Source: Pseudomonadota bacterium (lineage in GTDB: Bacteria > Pseudomonadota > Alphaproteobacteria > Sphingomonadales > Sphingomonadaceae). Taken from it: DNA of 6,252 bases. A model generated the notes under the pieces. The model had not been told where the DNA came from and did not search any database. It saw nothing but the letters and a program-made list of their open reading frames with translations. The stretch lies in NCBI GenBank assembly GCA_029781465.1, contig JAKOWQ010000242.1:1-6252 (forward strand), written 5' to 3'. Positions 1 through 5,510 of the stretch are shown here, in pieces. Within the stretch, counting starts at the first letter, position 1. Each line of letters starts with the position of its first letter. The position numbers and the translations under genes are program-made.

Positions 1-1
1 G

Positions 2-469
2 CGCAAGACCGAGCTGCTTCAAACTCGGTGGCGCGACGTCGATCTGGAACGCGGTCAACTCTTCATCCCGCAATCCAAGACCGGCACGTCCAGATTCGTT
101 CCGCTAAGCGAACAAGCGATCGAAATCATCAAGGGCCTGCCCCGTTACGCGGACTGCGAATGGATGATCGTCAACCCCAAGACCAAGAAGCCGCTGACCG
201 ATATCAAGCATCCGTGGCAGACGCTGCGGAAGGCGGCTGGTCTCGATGACCTGAGGATACATGACCTTCGCCACGCTGCGGCATCGTTCATGGTCCAGGC
301 AGGAATCGACCTGTTCTGTGTGGGCCGCGTCCTTGGTCACGCAGACCATGCCAGCACGATGATTTACGCCCATCTTGCTGATTCAAACATGAAGAATGCC
401 GTCGAGGCCGGTGCAGCCAAGATGGCCGTCGCATGGTCCAGCGCCAGCGAACAACCACAAGCAGCATGA
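2..469 (+). CDS. Tyrosine recombinase (phage-type integrase), C-terminal catalytic part, 5' truncated by window
   Basis: Site-specific DNA recombinase that would integrate or excise a mobile element. The reading frame is open from base 2, and the N-terminal DNA-binding part lies outside the window. The catalytic set of the family is visible in order. An Arg opens the fragment (bases 2-4, in RKTELL, matching the usual TGxRxxEL). A Lys sits in SKTGTSRFVPL on the beta-hairpin. HDLRH gives the HxxR box (260-274), LGHAD gives the third-box His (338-340), and the nucleophile is Tyr in MIYAHL (365-367). The protein ends about 33 residues after this Tyr, as is normal for integrases, so the 3' end looks intact. 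It is transcribed toward the tRNA genes at 2695-2860, a frequent arrangement for tRNA-integrated elements. Which element type and which att site it uses cannot be told from here. Confidence 0.93.
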   Translation, partial: RKTELLQTRWRDVDLERGQLFIPQSKTGTSRFVPLSEQAIEIIKGLPRYADCEWMIVNPKTKKPLTDIKHPWQTLRKAAGLDDLRIHDLRHAAASFMVQAGIDLFCVGRVLGHADHASTMIYAHLADSNMKNAVEAGAAKMAVAWSSASEQPQAA

Positions 470-478
470 CACTTCGGG

Positions 479-502
479 CCGCGCGGCGAGCACCCCGCGC
501 GG
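479..502 (+). other. GC-rich hairpin between integrase and next gene
   Basis: CCGCGCGG occurs at 479-486 and again at 495-502. The octamer is its own reverse complement, so the two copies can form an 8-bp stem with an 8-nt loop. A pyrimidine-rich stretch (TCCTCTTT) follows, but there is no clean T-run. It could act as a weak terminator after the integrase or as an mRNA processing or stability element ahead of the gene at 524. Confidence 0.4.
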
Positions 503-523
503 TCCTCTTTCAAGGAAATACAT

Positions 524-814
524 ATGACATCGACCGATACTCTGCCGCCGAGCGAGGTGGCAGCCATGTTCCGCCGTCTCGAAGATTTGCACTGGCATTG
601 CCAGCAGCGCGTAACCAGCCGCCACGATCAAGCCATCGTGCTTGTCACCGCCTGCATCGAAGAAGGTATAGTCACCGGCAGGCATATCGTCGGCACCGTT
701 GCCAGCATGGGCTTCAAACCCCGCCACGTCGGCAAGCTGCTCCACGACAACATCGGCAACCTTTGGCAGCGCGATGGGGAGAGATTCTACATCACCCTGC
801 CGCCGCTGAACTGA
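524..814 (+). CDS. Small hypothetical protein, possible winged-helix DNA-binding fold (96 aa)
   Basis: I do not recognise the family. The start is well supported: AAGGA at 512-516 lies 7 nt before the ATG. The protein is soluble, with no signal peptide or membrane segment. The N-terminal third (about residues 9-50) looks helical. Residues 52-75 (GRHIVGTVASMGFKPRHVGKLL) read like two helices joined by a turn, and residues 80-92 (LWQRDGERFYITL) look like a beta-wing. This order of helix, turn, helix and wing is typical of small winged-helix regulators, but it is a by-eye inference, not a family match. The gene lies 54 nt after the integrase in the same direction and is closed by a strong terminator, so it may belong to the integrase transcription unit, for example as an excisionase-like or regulatory protein. 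Confidence 0.72.
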   Translation: MTSTDTLPPSEVAAMFRRLEDLHWHCQQRVTSRHDQAIVLVTACIEEGIVTGRHIVGTVASMGFKPRHVGKLLHDNIGNLWQRDGERFYITLPPLN

Positions 815-816
815 CT

Positions 817-877
817 CCCACCCCCGGACTTCGGCGCAATCACGGCGTTGAGGTCCGGGGGTGAGTTTTCATATTTT
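817..877 (+). terminator. Strong intrinsic terminator after the 96-aa gene
   Basis: CACCCCCGGAC (819-829) pairs perfectly with GTCCGGGGGTG (853-863), an 11-bp GC-rich stem. It is extended inward by further pairs (for example 835-837 with 845-847), giving a 7-nt apical loop. The T-rich tract GTTTTCATATTTTT follows at 865-877. The hairpin starts a few bases after the stop codon at 814, so it ends the integrase-side unit and separates it from the cassette at 950. Confidence 0.85.
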
Positions 878-887
878 TCCCGATGGG

Positions 888-928
888 ATGATTTGAATCA
901 TTATGGACTGTATGATAAACTTATGATA
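888..928 (+). promoter_or_regulatory. Putative promoter/operator region of the nuclease-glycosylase cassette
   Basis: This block is strikingly AT-rich for the window. It contains an inverted repeat, ATGATT (888-893), TG, AATCAT (896-901), and a direct repeat of TATGATA at 911-917 and 922-928, 11 bp apart, about one helical turn. TTGAAT (893-898) and TAAACT (916-921) are 17 bp apart and could be -35 and -10 boxes. TATGAT at 911-916 or 922-927 is an alternative -10. The symmetric repeats overlapping the promoter elements suggest an operator. Exact boxes are uncertain. Confidence 0.45.
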
Positions 929-938
929 GATAGATTAT

Positions 939-944
939 AAGGAG
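939..944 (+). promoter_or_regulatory. Ribosome binding site AAGGAG for the 80-aa gene
   Basis: A consensus Shine-Dalgarno sequence, AAGGAG. It is 8 nt from ATG 953 and 5 nt from the in-frame GTG 950, so ATG 953 is the better start. ATG 948 is out of frame and runs straight into TGA. Confidence 0.75.
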
Positions 945-952
945 AATATGTG

Positions 953-1195
953 ATGGACCCTTTCGACATCGAGACGAGCGGCATAAAGGTCGTCCGGCTG
1001 GTCTGTGATCGAGGACCGGGCGAATGGAGCATCGCTTTGCTCCGCAATCCCGCCAATCAGGAATACTTCGGCCTGCGCTGGAACGGTGAGGACGGAGAGA
1101 ACGGGTATCCCACCTCGCGGGGCAAGCCGGTCTGGTTCAGCCTGCCCGGTGAAATCTCCGAGGTGCTGGTCCCTCATTTCAGTGAAACAAAATGA
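953..1195 (+). CDS. Small hypothetical protein, first gene of the cassette (80 aa)
   Basis: I do not recognise this family. The consensus ribosome binding site at 939-944 favours ATG 953 over the in-frame GTG at 950. The protein is acidic to neutral and soluble, without signal peptide or transmembrane segment. Alternating hydrophobic residues (IKVVRLVCD, EWSIALLRN, YFGLRWNGE, KPVWFSLPG, SEVLVPHF) suggest a small all-beta fold. Its stop overlaps the start of the nuclease gene by 4 nt (ATGA at 1192-1195), so the two are translationally coupled and probably function together. A partner or specificity subunit, or an inhibitor of the nuclease, are possible roles; nothing in the sequence picks one. 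Confidence 0.75.
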   Translation: MDPFDIETSGIKVVRLVCDRGPGEWSIALLRNPANQEYFGLRWNGEDGENGYPTSRGKPVWFSLPGEISEVLVPHFSETK

Positions 1196-1818
1196 ATCAC
1201 ATTGCGGCGGCATCGTCCCCAAATGCTCGTCACCTTGTCGGGTGGAACGGTGTAGCACGCTGCTTCCGACAGTCGATCCGCCTGCGTGAAGACGAACTGC
1301 ACGACCTGCTGTTGCAAGCGCCGGGGGTGATAGCTGATGATCTCATTTGGATCGGGCAGCAGGTCAAAACGGGCGGCGGTCGAAAGCTGGACCTGCTTGG
1401 ATTAACGCGTGACGGCGCATTGATCGTGATCGAAGCAAGGCGTTCGGAAAAAGCAGCGGAAGCCTTCGCAGCAGCCATAATCCATCAGCATTGGGCTAAG
1501 AACCTCAGCGTCCATGACTTGATCGGCCACTATGAAGAGTTTTGCGGCGGGCAACTCGTGGTCGATTTCTATAATGCCTTCGCGGATGCAATTGACCTTA
1601 GCGGCAACGTGACCCTGTGTGTCGTCGCCCCGGATGTGCGTCGGATAGCAGCATCAATTGCCGCACTGGACGCATCGGGCATTGGCGCTTTCGGGGTAGA
1701 ATTCGAATGCTTTGAAGGAGGTGGCGAACGATTCTTCACCTTCGAGAAAATCCACCAGCCAAGGGTAGGTTATGACAGTCACCGGGTTCAACGCCGCCGC
1801 AATCCAGGCACGATATGA
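1192..1818 (+). CDS. PD-(D/E)xK-type nuclease, DUF91/NucS-like (208 aa)
   Basis: Predicted DNA endonuclease of the PD-(D/E)xK superfamily, resembling the DUF91/NucS-like group. Residues 32-45 (REDELHDLLLQAPG) match the first helix with its conserved acidic residue (E35). Residues 64-83 carry the catalytic hairpin: RKLDLLGL supplies D67, then about 14 residues later VIEARRS supplies E81. In most relatives the end reads VELKR, so R83 stands where Lys is expected. Residues 88-104 (AAEAFAAAIIHQHWAKN) fit the helix that usually carries a QxxxY motif, here degenerate. There is no strong ribosome binding site, and the ATGA overlap with the upstream gene implies coupling. The last 15 codons overlap the next gene by 47 nt, and the Arg-rich tail (HRVQRRRNPGTI) may be a by-product of that. 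DNA target and activity are not shown. The superfamily call is fairly sure, the subfamily less so. Confidence 0.8.
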   Translation: MNHIAAASSPNARHLVGWNGVARCFRQSIRLREDELHDLLLQAPGVIADDLIWIGQQVKTGGGRKLDLLGLTRDGALIVIEARRSEKAAEAFAAAIIHQHWAKNLSVHDLIGHYEEFCGGQLVVDFYNAFADAIDLSGNVTLCVVAPDVRRIAASIAALDASGIGAFGVEFECFEGGGERFFTFEKIHQPRVGYDSHRVQRRRNPGTI

Positions 1819-2491
1819 CAGTCTTGGATTTCAATCAGGCTGGACGTTCCTCTGCTGCAACGAGGATCGTCTCAAGGATGCCCGTATCGCGATTGTAGGC
1901 CTAAACCCCGGCGGTCGCGACGATGAAGGGCGATATGGCGGGTGTTGGGCCACAGGCCACAATCCGTATTACGACGAGTTCTGGGGTGGCTTGGATGCCA
2001 ACGGCAAGGACTTGCATGATCGCCTGCAGCTTCAAATTCAGAAGTGGCATGAGCTGGCCGGTATCGAGAAGGACGAATCGCTTTGCGCTCAGTTCGTTCC
2101 GTTCCGAACCCGTGATTGGGAAGGTGTCAGCAAACGTGCCGGACTTGAGGCCGAAGTGCTGACCTTCAGCCGCAACCTTTGGTCAGCAGTGTTGTCGTCC
2201 TGCTCTGCTGAGGTTTTCATCACGATGGGCAAGGTGCCAGCGCGCGAACTGGCAATGTTGCTGCGCGCGCCGCCTGCGCAGTGCAAGCTAAAGACCGGCT
2301 GGGGCACTGCAAAAATCGACCTTTACGTCGCAGACGATGGCCGAAGGGTTATCGGGATGCCTCACCCCAGCCGCTATGCCCTGTTCGACCGTGAGGGCAG
2401 CCAAAGCGAGCTGGCTGAACAGAACTTCCTTCTCGCCTTGGGTGCAAATTCGGCCCACGCTCGGCCCATTGGCGCGGCTGGTCCTAGCTAG
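1772..2491 (+). CDS. Uracil-DNA glycosylase superfamily protein (239 aa)
   Basis: Predicted member of the uracil-DNA glycosylase fold, whose enzymes flip out and excise a damaged or modified base. Residues 39-48 (IAIVGLNPGG) match motif I, with N45 at the position that is Asn in Mug/TDG-type enzymes. Y66 and Y67 follow. Residues 108-112 (FVPFR) and 149-157 (FITMGKVPA) match the conserved core strands. Residues 196-202 (MPHPSRY) match motif II (HPS). The cysteines (28, 29, 58, 105, 144, 171) do not show the spaced N-terminal pair of the iron-sulphur families 4 and 5, so it probably lacks a cluster. AAGGG at 1761-1765 lies 6 nt before ATG 1772. The gene starts inside the nuclease gene. The last 15 or so residues look disordered. 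The target base is unknown. Several UDG-fold families are not uracil-specific, and a non-enzymatic role cannot be excluded. Confidence 0.82.
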   Translation: MTVTGFNAAAIQARYDSLGFQSGWTFLCCNEDRLKDARIAIVGLNPGGRDDEGRYGGCWATGHNPYYDEFWGGLDANGKDLHDRLQLQIQKWHELAGIEKDESLCAQFVPFRTRDWEGVSKRAGLEAEVLTFSRNLWSAVLSSCSAEVFITMGKVPARELAMLLRAPPAQCKLKTGWGTAKIDLYVADDGRRVIGMPHPSRYALFDREGSQSELAEQNFLLALGANSAHARPIGAAGPS

Positions 2492-2620
2492 CGTGCTTTC
2501 CCGCTGAACTCTCGTTGCGATCAATGGCTGGGTGCGTTCAAGTCCATGATTCACAACAACAACGCGAACGATCTTTGGCCTGTCAAATGGGCATAGACCG
2601 GATTTCAGCCTCTCAGCAGG

Positions 2621-2641
2621 AAAAATGGCCCGATCAGGCCA
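2621..2641 (-). terminator. Intrinsic terminator of the tRNA operon
   Basis: Read on the minus strand, TGGCCT and GGGCCA (2641-2636 and 2631-2626) form a 6-bp stem with one G-T pair around a GATC tetraloop, followed at once by TTTTT (2625-2621). It lies 53 nt beyond the CCA end of tRNA-Thr and is correctly oriented only for minus-strand transcription. No terminator is visible on the plus strand for the cassette that ends at 2491. Confidence 0.7.
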
Positions 2642-2694
2642 AGGCACTTTGGCTGGGAAGCCTTCAAAACCCACGGGAAAGTGCGAAAAGGTGG

Positions 2695-2770
2695 TGGTGC
2701 CGCTTACAGGATTCGAACCTGTGACCCCATCATTACGAATGATGTGCTCTACCGACTGAGCTAAAGCGGC
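2695..2770 (-). tRNA. tRNA-Thr (anticodon CGU), 3' CCA encoded
   Basis: The minus strand folds into a full cloverleaf of 76 nt. The acceptor GCCGCTT pairs with AAGCGGC, the D-stem is GCTC with GAGC, and the anticodon stem CATCA/TGATG encloses the loop TTCGTAA. The T-arm is ACAGG TTCGAAT CCTGT. The discriminator is A and the CCA is encoded. The anticodon CGU reads ACG threonine codons, which are frequent in GC-rich genomes. Its 3' end faces the integrase, so it is the most likely attachment site of the neighbouring element. Confidence 0.97.
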
Positions 2771-2786
2771 AATCCATACATTTTTG

Positions 2787-2860
2787 TGGAGGCCCGAGCC
2801 GGAATCGAACCGGCGTAAACGGATTTGCAGTCCGGTGCGTAACCACTCCGCCATCGGGCC
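2787..2860 (-). tRNA. tRNA-Cys (anticodon GCA), 3' CCA encoded
   Basis: A 74-nt cloverleaf on the minus strand. The acceptor GGCCCGA pairs with TCGGGCC, and the anticodon arm is CCGGA CTGCAAA TCCGT with anticodon GCA. The T-arm is GCCGG TTCGATT CCGGC. The discriminator is U (T in the DNA), as required for cysteinyl-tRNA synthetase, and the CCA is encoded. It lies 16 nt upstream of tRNA-Thr in the same direction with no terminator between, so the two are one transcript. Confidence 0.97.
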
Positions 2861-2888
2861 TCACCCGCGGTTGCCCGCAGGAAGCGCG

Positions 2889-2917
2889 CCATTAGCCGGG
2901 CGGGCGGGCGGGCGCAA
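2889..2917 (-). promoter_or_regulatory. Putative promoter of the tRNA-Cys/tRNA-Thr operon
   Basis: On the minus strand TTGCGC (2917-2912) is followed after exactly 17 nt by TAATGG (2894-2889), within GGCTAATGG. That resembles the GCTANA-type -10 described for alphaproteobacterial housekeeping promoters. A GC-only discriminator (CGCGC) follows, as is common at stringently controlled stable-RNA promoters. Transcription would start about 20-25 nt before the tRNA-Cys 5' end. The assignment is by eye. Confidence 0.45.
2897..2912. repeat. Tandem tetranucleotide (CGGG)x4
   Basis: Four perfect head-to-tail copies of CGGG, followed by CGC. The tract occupies most of the spacer between the putative -35 and -10 boxes of the tRNA promoter. 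Confidence 0.85.
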
Positions 2918-2923
2918 CTCGAT

Positions 2924-4309
2924 TCATGCAACCCGTTCGAAGCGGACCGCGCGCCGCGCCGGATCGGCCTGGGTCAACCTGACGCGGATTTGCGCTCCCG
3001 GCGTTACCGCATGTGCGGTTGTCCGGGCCACCACCGGAAGCGCGCAAAGCTGGATCCGCGCGCCGTTCTCGCCCAGGTCGGTCACCACCGCTTCGAACAG
3101 CTCGCCCTCGCGGCCCGCCAGGATCGCCGCCTCGGCCAGATCGACCACCGCGCGCTCGACCTGGGCCGAGCGCGCGCCCGAACGGCCCATCACCGCGCCC
3201 AGCTGCTCGAACGCCTGCGCGCTCGTATCGGGCACGGCGCGGCCGTTGGCGACAGCCAGCGCGGCCTCGACCACATAGCGATCGGCCAGCCGCCTGAGCG
3301 GCGCCGTGCAATGGCAATAGGTTGCCGCCATCGCCGCGTGCCAGGGCACCGTGCCCGCGCGATAGGGAACATAGCTCGCCCCCTGCCCGGCGCGGCGCAC
3401 CGCGAGCATGAAGGCCGCGTCGCGCGGATCGGCGGGATCGAGCCTGCGCTCAAACTGCGCAAGGCTCGCCTCGGCCGGCCAGGCCAGGCCGAAGGCGCGC
3501 GCGGTGTGGCGCAGCCGGCCGATCGCGCGTTCATCCGGCCCCGCCATCACCCGGAACAGGCCCGTCCCGGCGCGGTAGAGCGCGTCGGCAACCGCCAGGT
3601 TGGTCGCCAGGGAAAGCGCGGCGTTGCGGGTTTCCGACGGCAGCAGCGGGCGGAAGCGCAGGGTGAAATGCCCGTCGCCGTTGTGCTCCACCTCCTGCTC
3701 GGGCGGATCGACCCGCGCCGCGCCGCGATGGTCTTCGGCGGCCGCGATGCGCCGGGCCAGTTCCACGAACCCGGCGGGCAAGTCATCATCGCGCACGGTT
3801 TCATAGGCCAGCTTGGCCCGGCTTCGGATCAGCGCGCGTTCTGCCCCTTCGAGCCGCACCGCGCCATCGGGCGCGACACGGGTGGTGAAGATCACCGCCG
3901 GACGCGAGCCATCGGGCAACAGGCTGGCGGCGGCTTCGGCGAGCTGCGGGGGATAGAGCCCGGCCTTGCCATCGGGCAGATAGGTCGTCTCGCCCCGCTG
4001 CCAGGCTTCGGCATCGAGCGGATCGCCCGTGCCCACGAACCAGCCGACATCGGCGATGGCATAGTGCAGCAACAGGTCTGCACCGGCGGTTTCGATGGCG
4101 AGAGCCTGGTCAAGATCGGTCGAGCTTGCCGGATCGAGCGTGACGAAGGGCATGGCGGTGCGATCGGTGTGGCGATCGACCGGACGCCGCGCCGCCGCTT
4201 GCGCAGCAGCCGTGACCGGTGTGGGAAATTGCTCGGGAACCTTGAACTGGCCGCGGATCTCCGCCAGCCCCTGGGTCAACAACCGGTCGGGATCGTGCAG
4301 CGCCTTCAT
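2924..4309 (-). CDS. Short RNB-domain (RNase II/R family) exoribonuclease (461 aa)
   Basis: Predicted cytoplasmic 3'-to-5' exoribonuclease. The RNB domain spans roughly residues 40-400. The metal-site motif is at 58-69 (LDPASSTDLDQA), with D59, D65 and D67 at the positions of the RNase II catalytic aspartates and Q68 where a fourth Asp is usual. HYAIADVGWFV (82-92) and TAPLRRLADRYVVEAAL (335-351, with R339, R340 and D343) are hallmark RNB segments. A degenerate OB/S1-like tail (about 403-461) ends the protein. At 461 residues it is far shorter than RNase R (about 750 or more) and lacks the N-terminal cold-shock domains, so it is a separate short RNB type. ATG 4309 is fixed by a stop codon four codons upstream; its ribosome binding site is poor. 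It diverges from the dehydrogenase gene across 88 nt and points toward the tRNA operon with 63 nt between. Confidence 0.92.
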   Translation of the reverse strand: MKALHDPDRLLTQGLAEIRGQFKVPEQFPTPVTAAAQAAARRPVDRHTDRTAMPFVTLDPASSTDLDQALAIETAGADLLLHYAIADVGWFVGTGDPLDAEAWQRGETTYLPDGKAGLYPPQLAEAAASLLPDGSRPAVIFTTRVAPDGAVRLEGAERALIRSRAKLAYETVRDDDLPAGFVELARRIAAAEDHRGAARVDPPEQEVEHNGDGHFTLRFRPLLPSETRNAALSLATNLAVADALYRAGTGLFRVMAGPDERAIGRLRHTARAFGLAWPAEASLAQFERRLDPADPRDAAFMLAVRRAGQGASYVPYRAGTVPWHAAMAATYCHCTAPLRRLADRYVVEAALAVANGRAVPDTSAQAFEQLGAVMGRSGARSAQVERAVVDLAEAAILAGREGELFEAVVTDLGENGARIQLCALPVVARTTAHAVTPGAQIRVRLTQADPARRAVRFERVA

Positions 4310-4397
4310 CCTGCCGGGCTAGCCGTTCGACCGCCCCTTGCCAAGCACGGGCCAAGACAGCACAGAGCGCAGGAACCGTTTGCAAAAAGGATAGACA

Positions 4398-5510
4398 ATG
4401 AAGACCCGTGCCGCCGTTGCCTTTGCCCCCAAGCAGCCGCTCGAGATCGTCGAGCTCGATCTCGAAGGCCCCAGGGCGGGCGAAGTGCTGGTCGAGATCA
4501 TGGCGACCGGCGTGTGCCATACCGACGCCTACACGCTCGACGGGTTTGACAGCGAAGGGATCTTCCCCTCGGTTCTGGGGCATGAAGGCGCCGGGATCGT
4601 GCGCGAGGTTGGCGCGGGGGTAACCTCGGTCAAGCCGGGCGACCATGTGATCCCGCTCTACACCCCCGAATGCCGCCAGTGTAAGTCATGCCTGTCGGGC
4701 AAGACCAACCTGTGCACCGCGATCCGCGCGACCCAGGGCCAGGGGCTGATGCCCGATGGCACCAGCCGCTTTTCCTACAAGGGCCAGACCATCTTCCACT
4801 ACATGGGCTGCTCGACGTTCAGCAACTTCACCGTGCTGCCCGAAATCGCCGTGGCGAAGATCCGCGAGGACGCGCCGTTCCAGACCAGCTGCTACATCGG
4901 CTGCGGGGTGACCACGGGGGTCGGCGCGGTAATCAACACCGCCAAGGTCCAGGTGGGCGACAACGTGGTGGTCTTCGGCCTGGGCGGGATCGGGCTTAAC
5001 GTGATCCAGGGCGCGCGGCTGGCGGGCGCGAACAAGATCATCGGTGTCGACATCAACCCCGACCGCGAGGAATGGGGCCGCAAGTTCGGCATGACCGACT
5101 TCCTGAACAGCAAGGGACTCAGCCGCGAGGACACGGTGGCGAAGATCGTTGCCATGACCGATGGCGGGGCGGACTATACCTTCGATGCCACCGGCAACAC
5201 CGAGGTGATGCGCACCGCGCTTGAGGCTTGCCACCGCGGCTGGGGCACCTCGATCATCATCGGCGTGGCGGAAGCGGGCAAGGAGATCGCCACCCGCCCG
5301 TTCCAGCTGGTGACCGGGCGCAACTGGCGCGGGACCGCATTCGGCGGGGCCAAGGGCCGCACCGACGTTCCCAAGATCGTCGACATGTACATGGCCGGCA
5401 AGATCGAGATCGACCCGATGATCACCCACGTGATGGGGCTGGAAGAGATCAACACTGCGTTCGATCTGATGCACGCGGGCAAGTCGATCCGCTCGGTGGT
5501 GGTGTTCTGA
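4398..5510 (+). CDS. frmA: S-(hydroxymethyl)glutathione dehydrogenase / class III alcohol dehydrogenase (370 aa)
   Basis: Zinc- and NAD-dependent cytosolic enzyme that oxidises S-hydroxymethylglutathione (formed from formaldehyde and glutathione) to S-formylglutathione. Members also reduce S-nitrosoglutathione. The full family length is present. Catalytic zinc ligands are C40 (GVCHTDA), H62 (LGHEGAG) and C169 (YIGCG). Structural zinc ligands are C92, C95, C98 and C106. The Rossmann loop is GLGGIG (194-199), with D218 selecting NAD. The class III signature segment RATQGQGLMPDGTSRF (110-125) contains R110, which aligns with the Arg that binds the substrate carboxylate in human ADH5. AAGGA at 4387-4391 lies 6 nt before the ATG. 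Its stop overlaps the start of the VOC gene by one base (TGATG), so they form an operon. No S-formylglutathione hydrolase gene is in view. No convincing promoter was found in 4310-4397. Confidence 0.97.
   Translation: MKTRAAVAFAPKQPLEIVELDLEGPRAGEVLVEIMATGVCHTDAYTLDGFDSEGIFPSVLGHEGAGIVREVGAGVTSVKPGDHVIPLYTPECRQCKSCLSGKTNLCTAIRATQGQGLMPDGTSRFSYKGQTIFHYMGCSTFSNFTVLPEIAVAKIREDAPFQTSCYIGCGVTTGVGAVINTAKVQVGDNVVVFGLGGIGLNVIQGARLAGANKIIGVDINPDREEWGRKFGMTDFLNSKGLSREDTVAKIVAMTDGGADYTFDATGNTEVMRTALEACHRGWGTSIIIGVAEAGKEIATRPFQLVTGRNWRGTAFGGAKGRTDVPKIVDMYMAGKIEIDPMITHVMGLEEINTAFDLMHAGKSIRSVVVF

Noticed and set aside
2492..2620. Possible gene remnant or att core between the cassette and the tRNA terminator
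   Set aside because: No motif, no repeat of tRNA sequence and no codable stretch could be recognised; nothing supportable is seen here.
2515..2724. 69-codon plus-strand open frame between cassette and tRNA-Thr
   Set aside because: It reads into the tRNA gene (ending CRLQDSNL, a typical antisense tRNA translation), crosses the terminator hairpin and has no ribosome binding site.
2288..2854. Long minus-strand open frame across both tRNA genes, including a segment like AQSVEHIIRNDGVTGSNP
   Set aside because: This is the well-known false protein produced by translating tRNA-gene sequence; it also runs antisense into the UDG-like gene. Both tRNA cloverleafs are complete.
2990..4549. 519-codon plus-strand open frame opposite the RNB gene
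   Set aside because: It is longer than the real gene but rich in Arg, Ala, Gly and His with no family motif, and it runs into the dehydrogenase gene in another frame. It is a shadow caused by high GC, while the minus-strand frame has clear RNB catalytic motifs.
4686..5474. 262-codon minus-strand open frame opposite the dehydrogenase
   Set aside because: Low-complexity, His/Asp/Ala-rich antisense shadow of a fully recognisable class III alcohol dehydrogenase; no ribosome binding site or motif.
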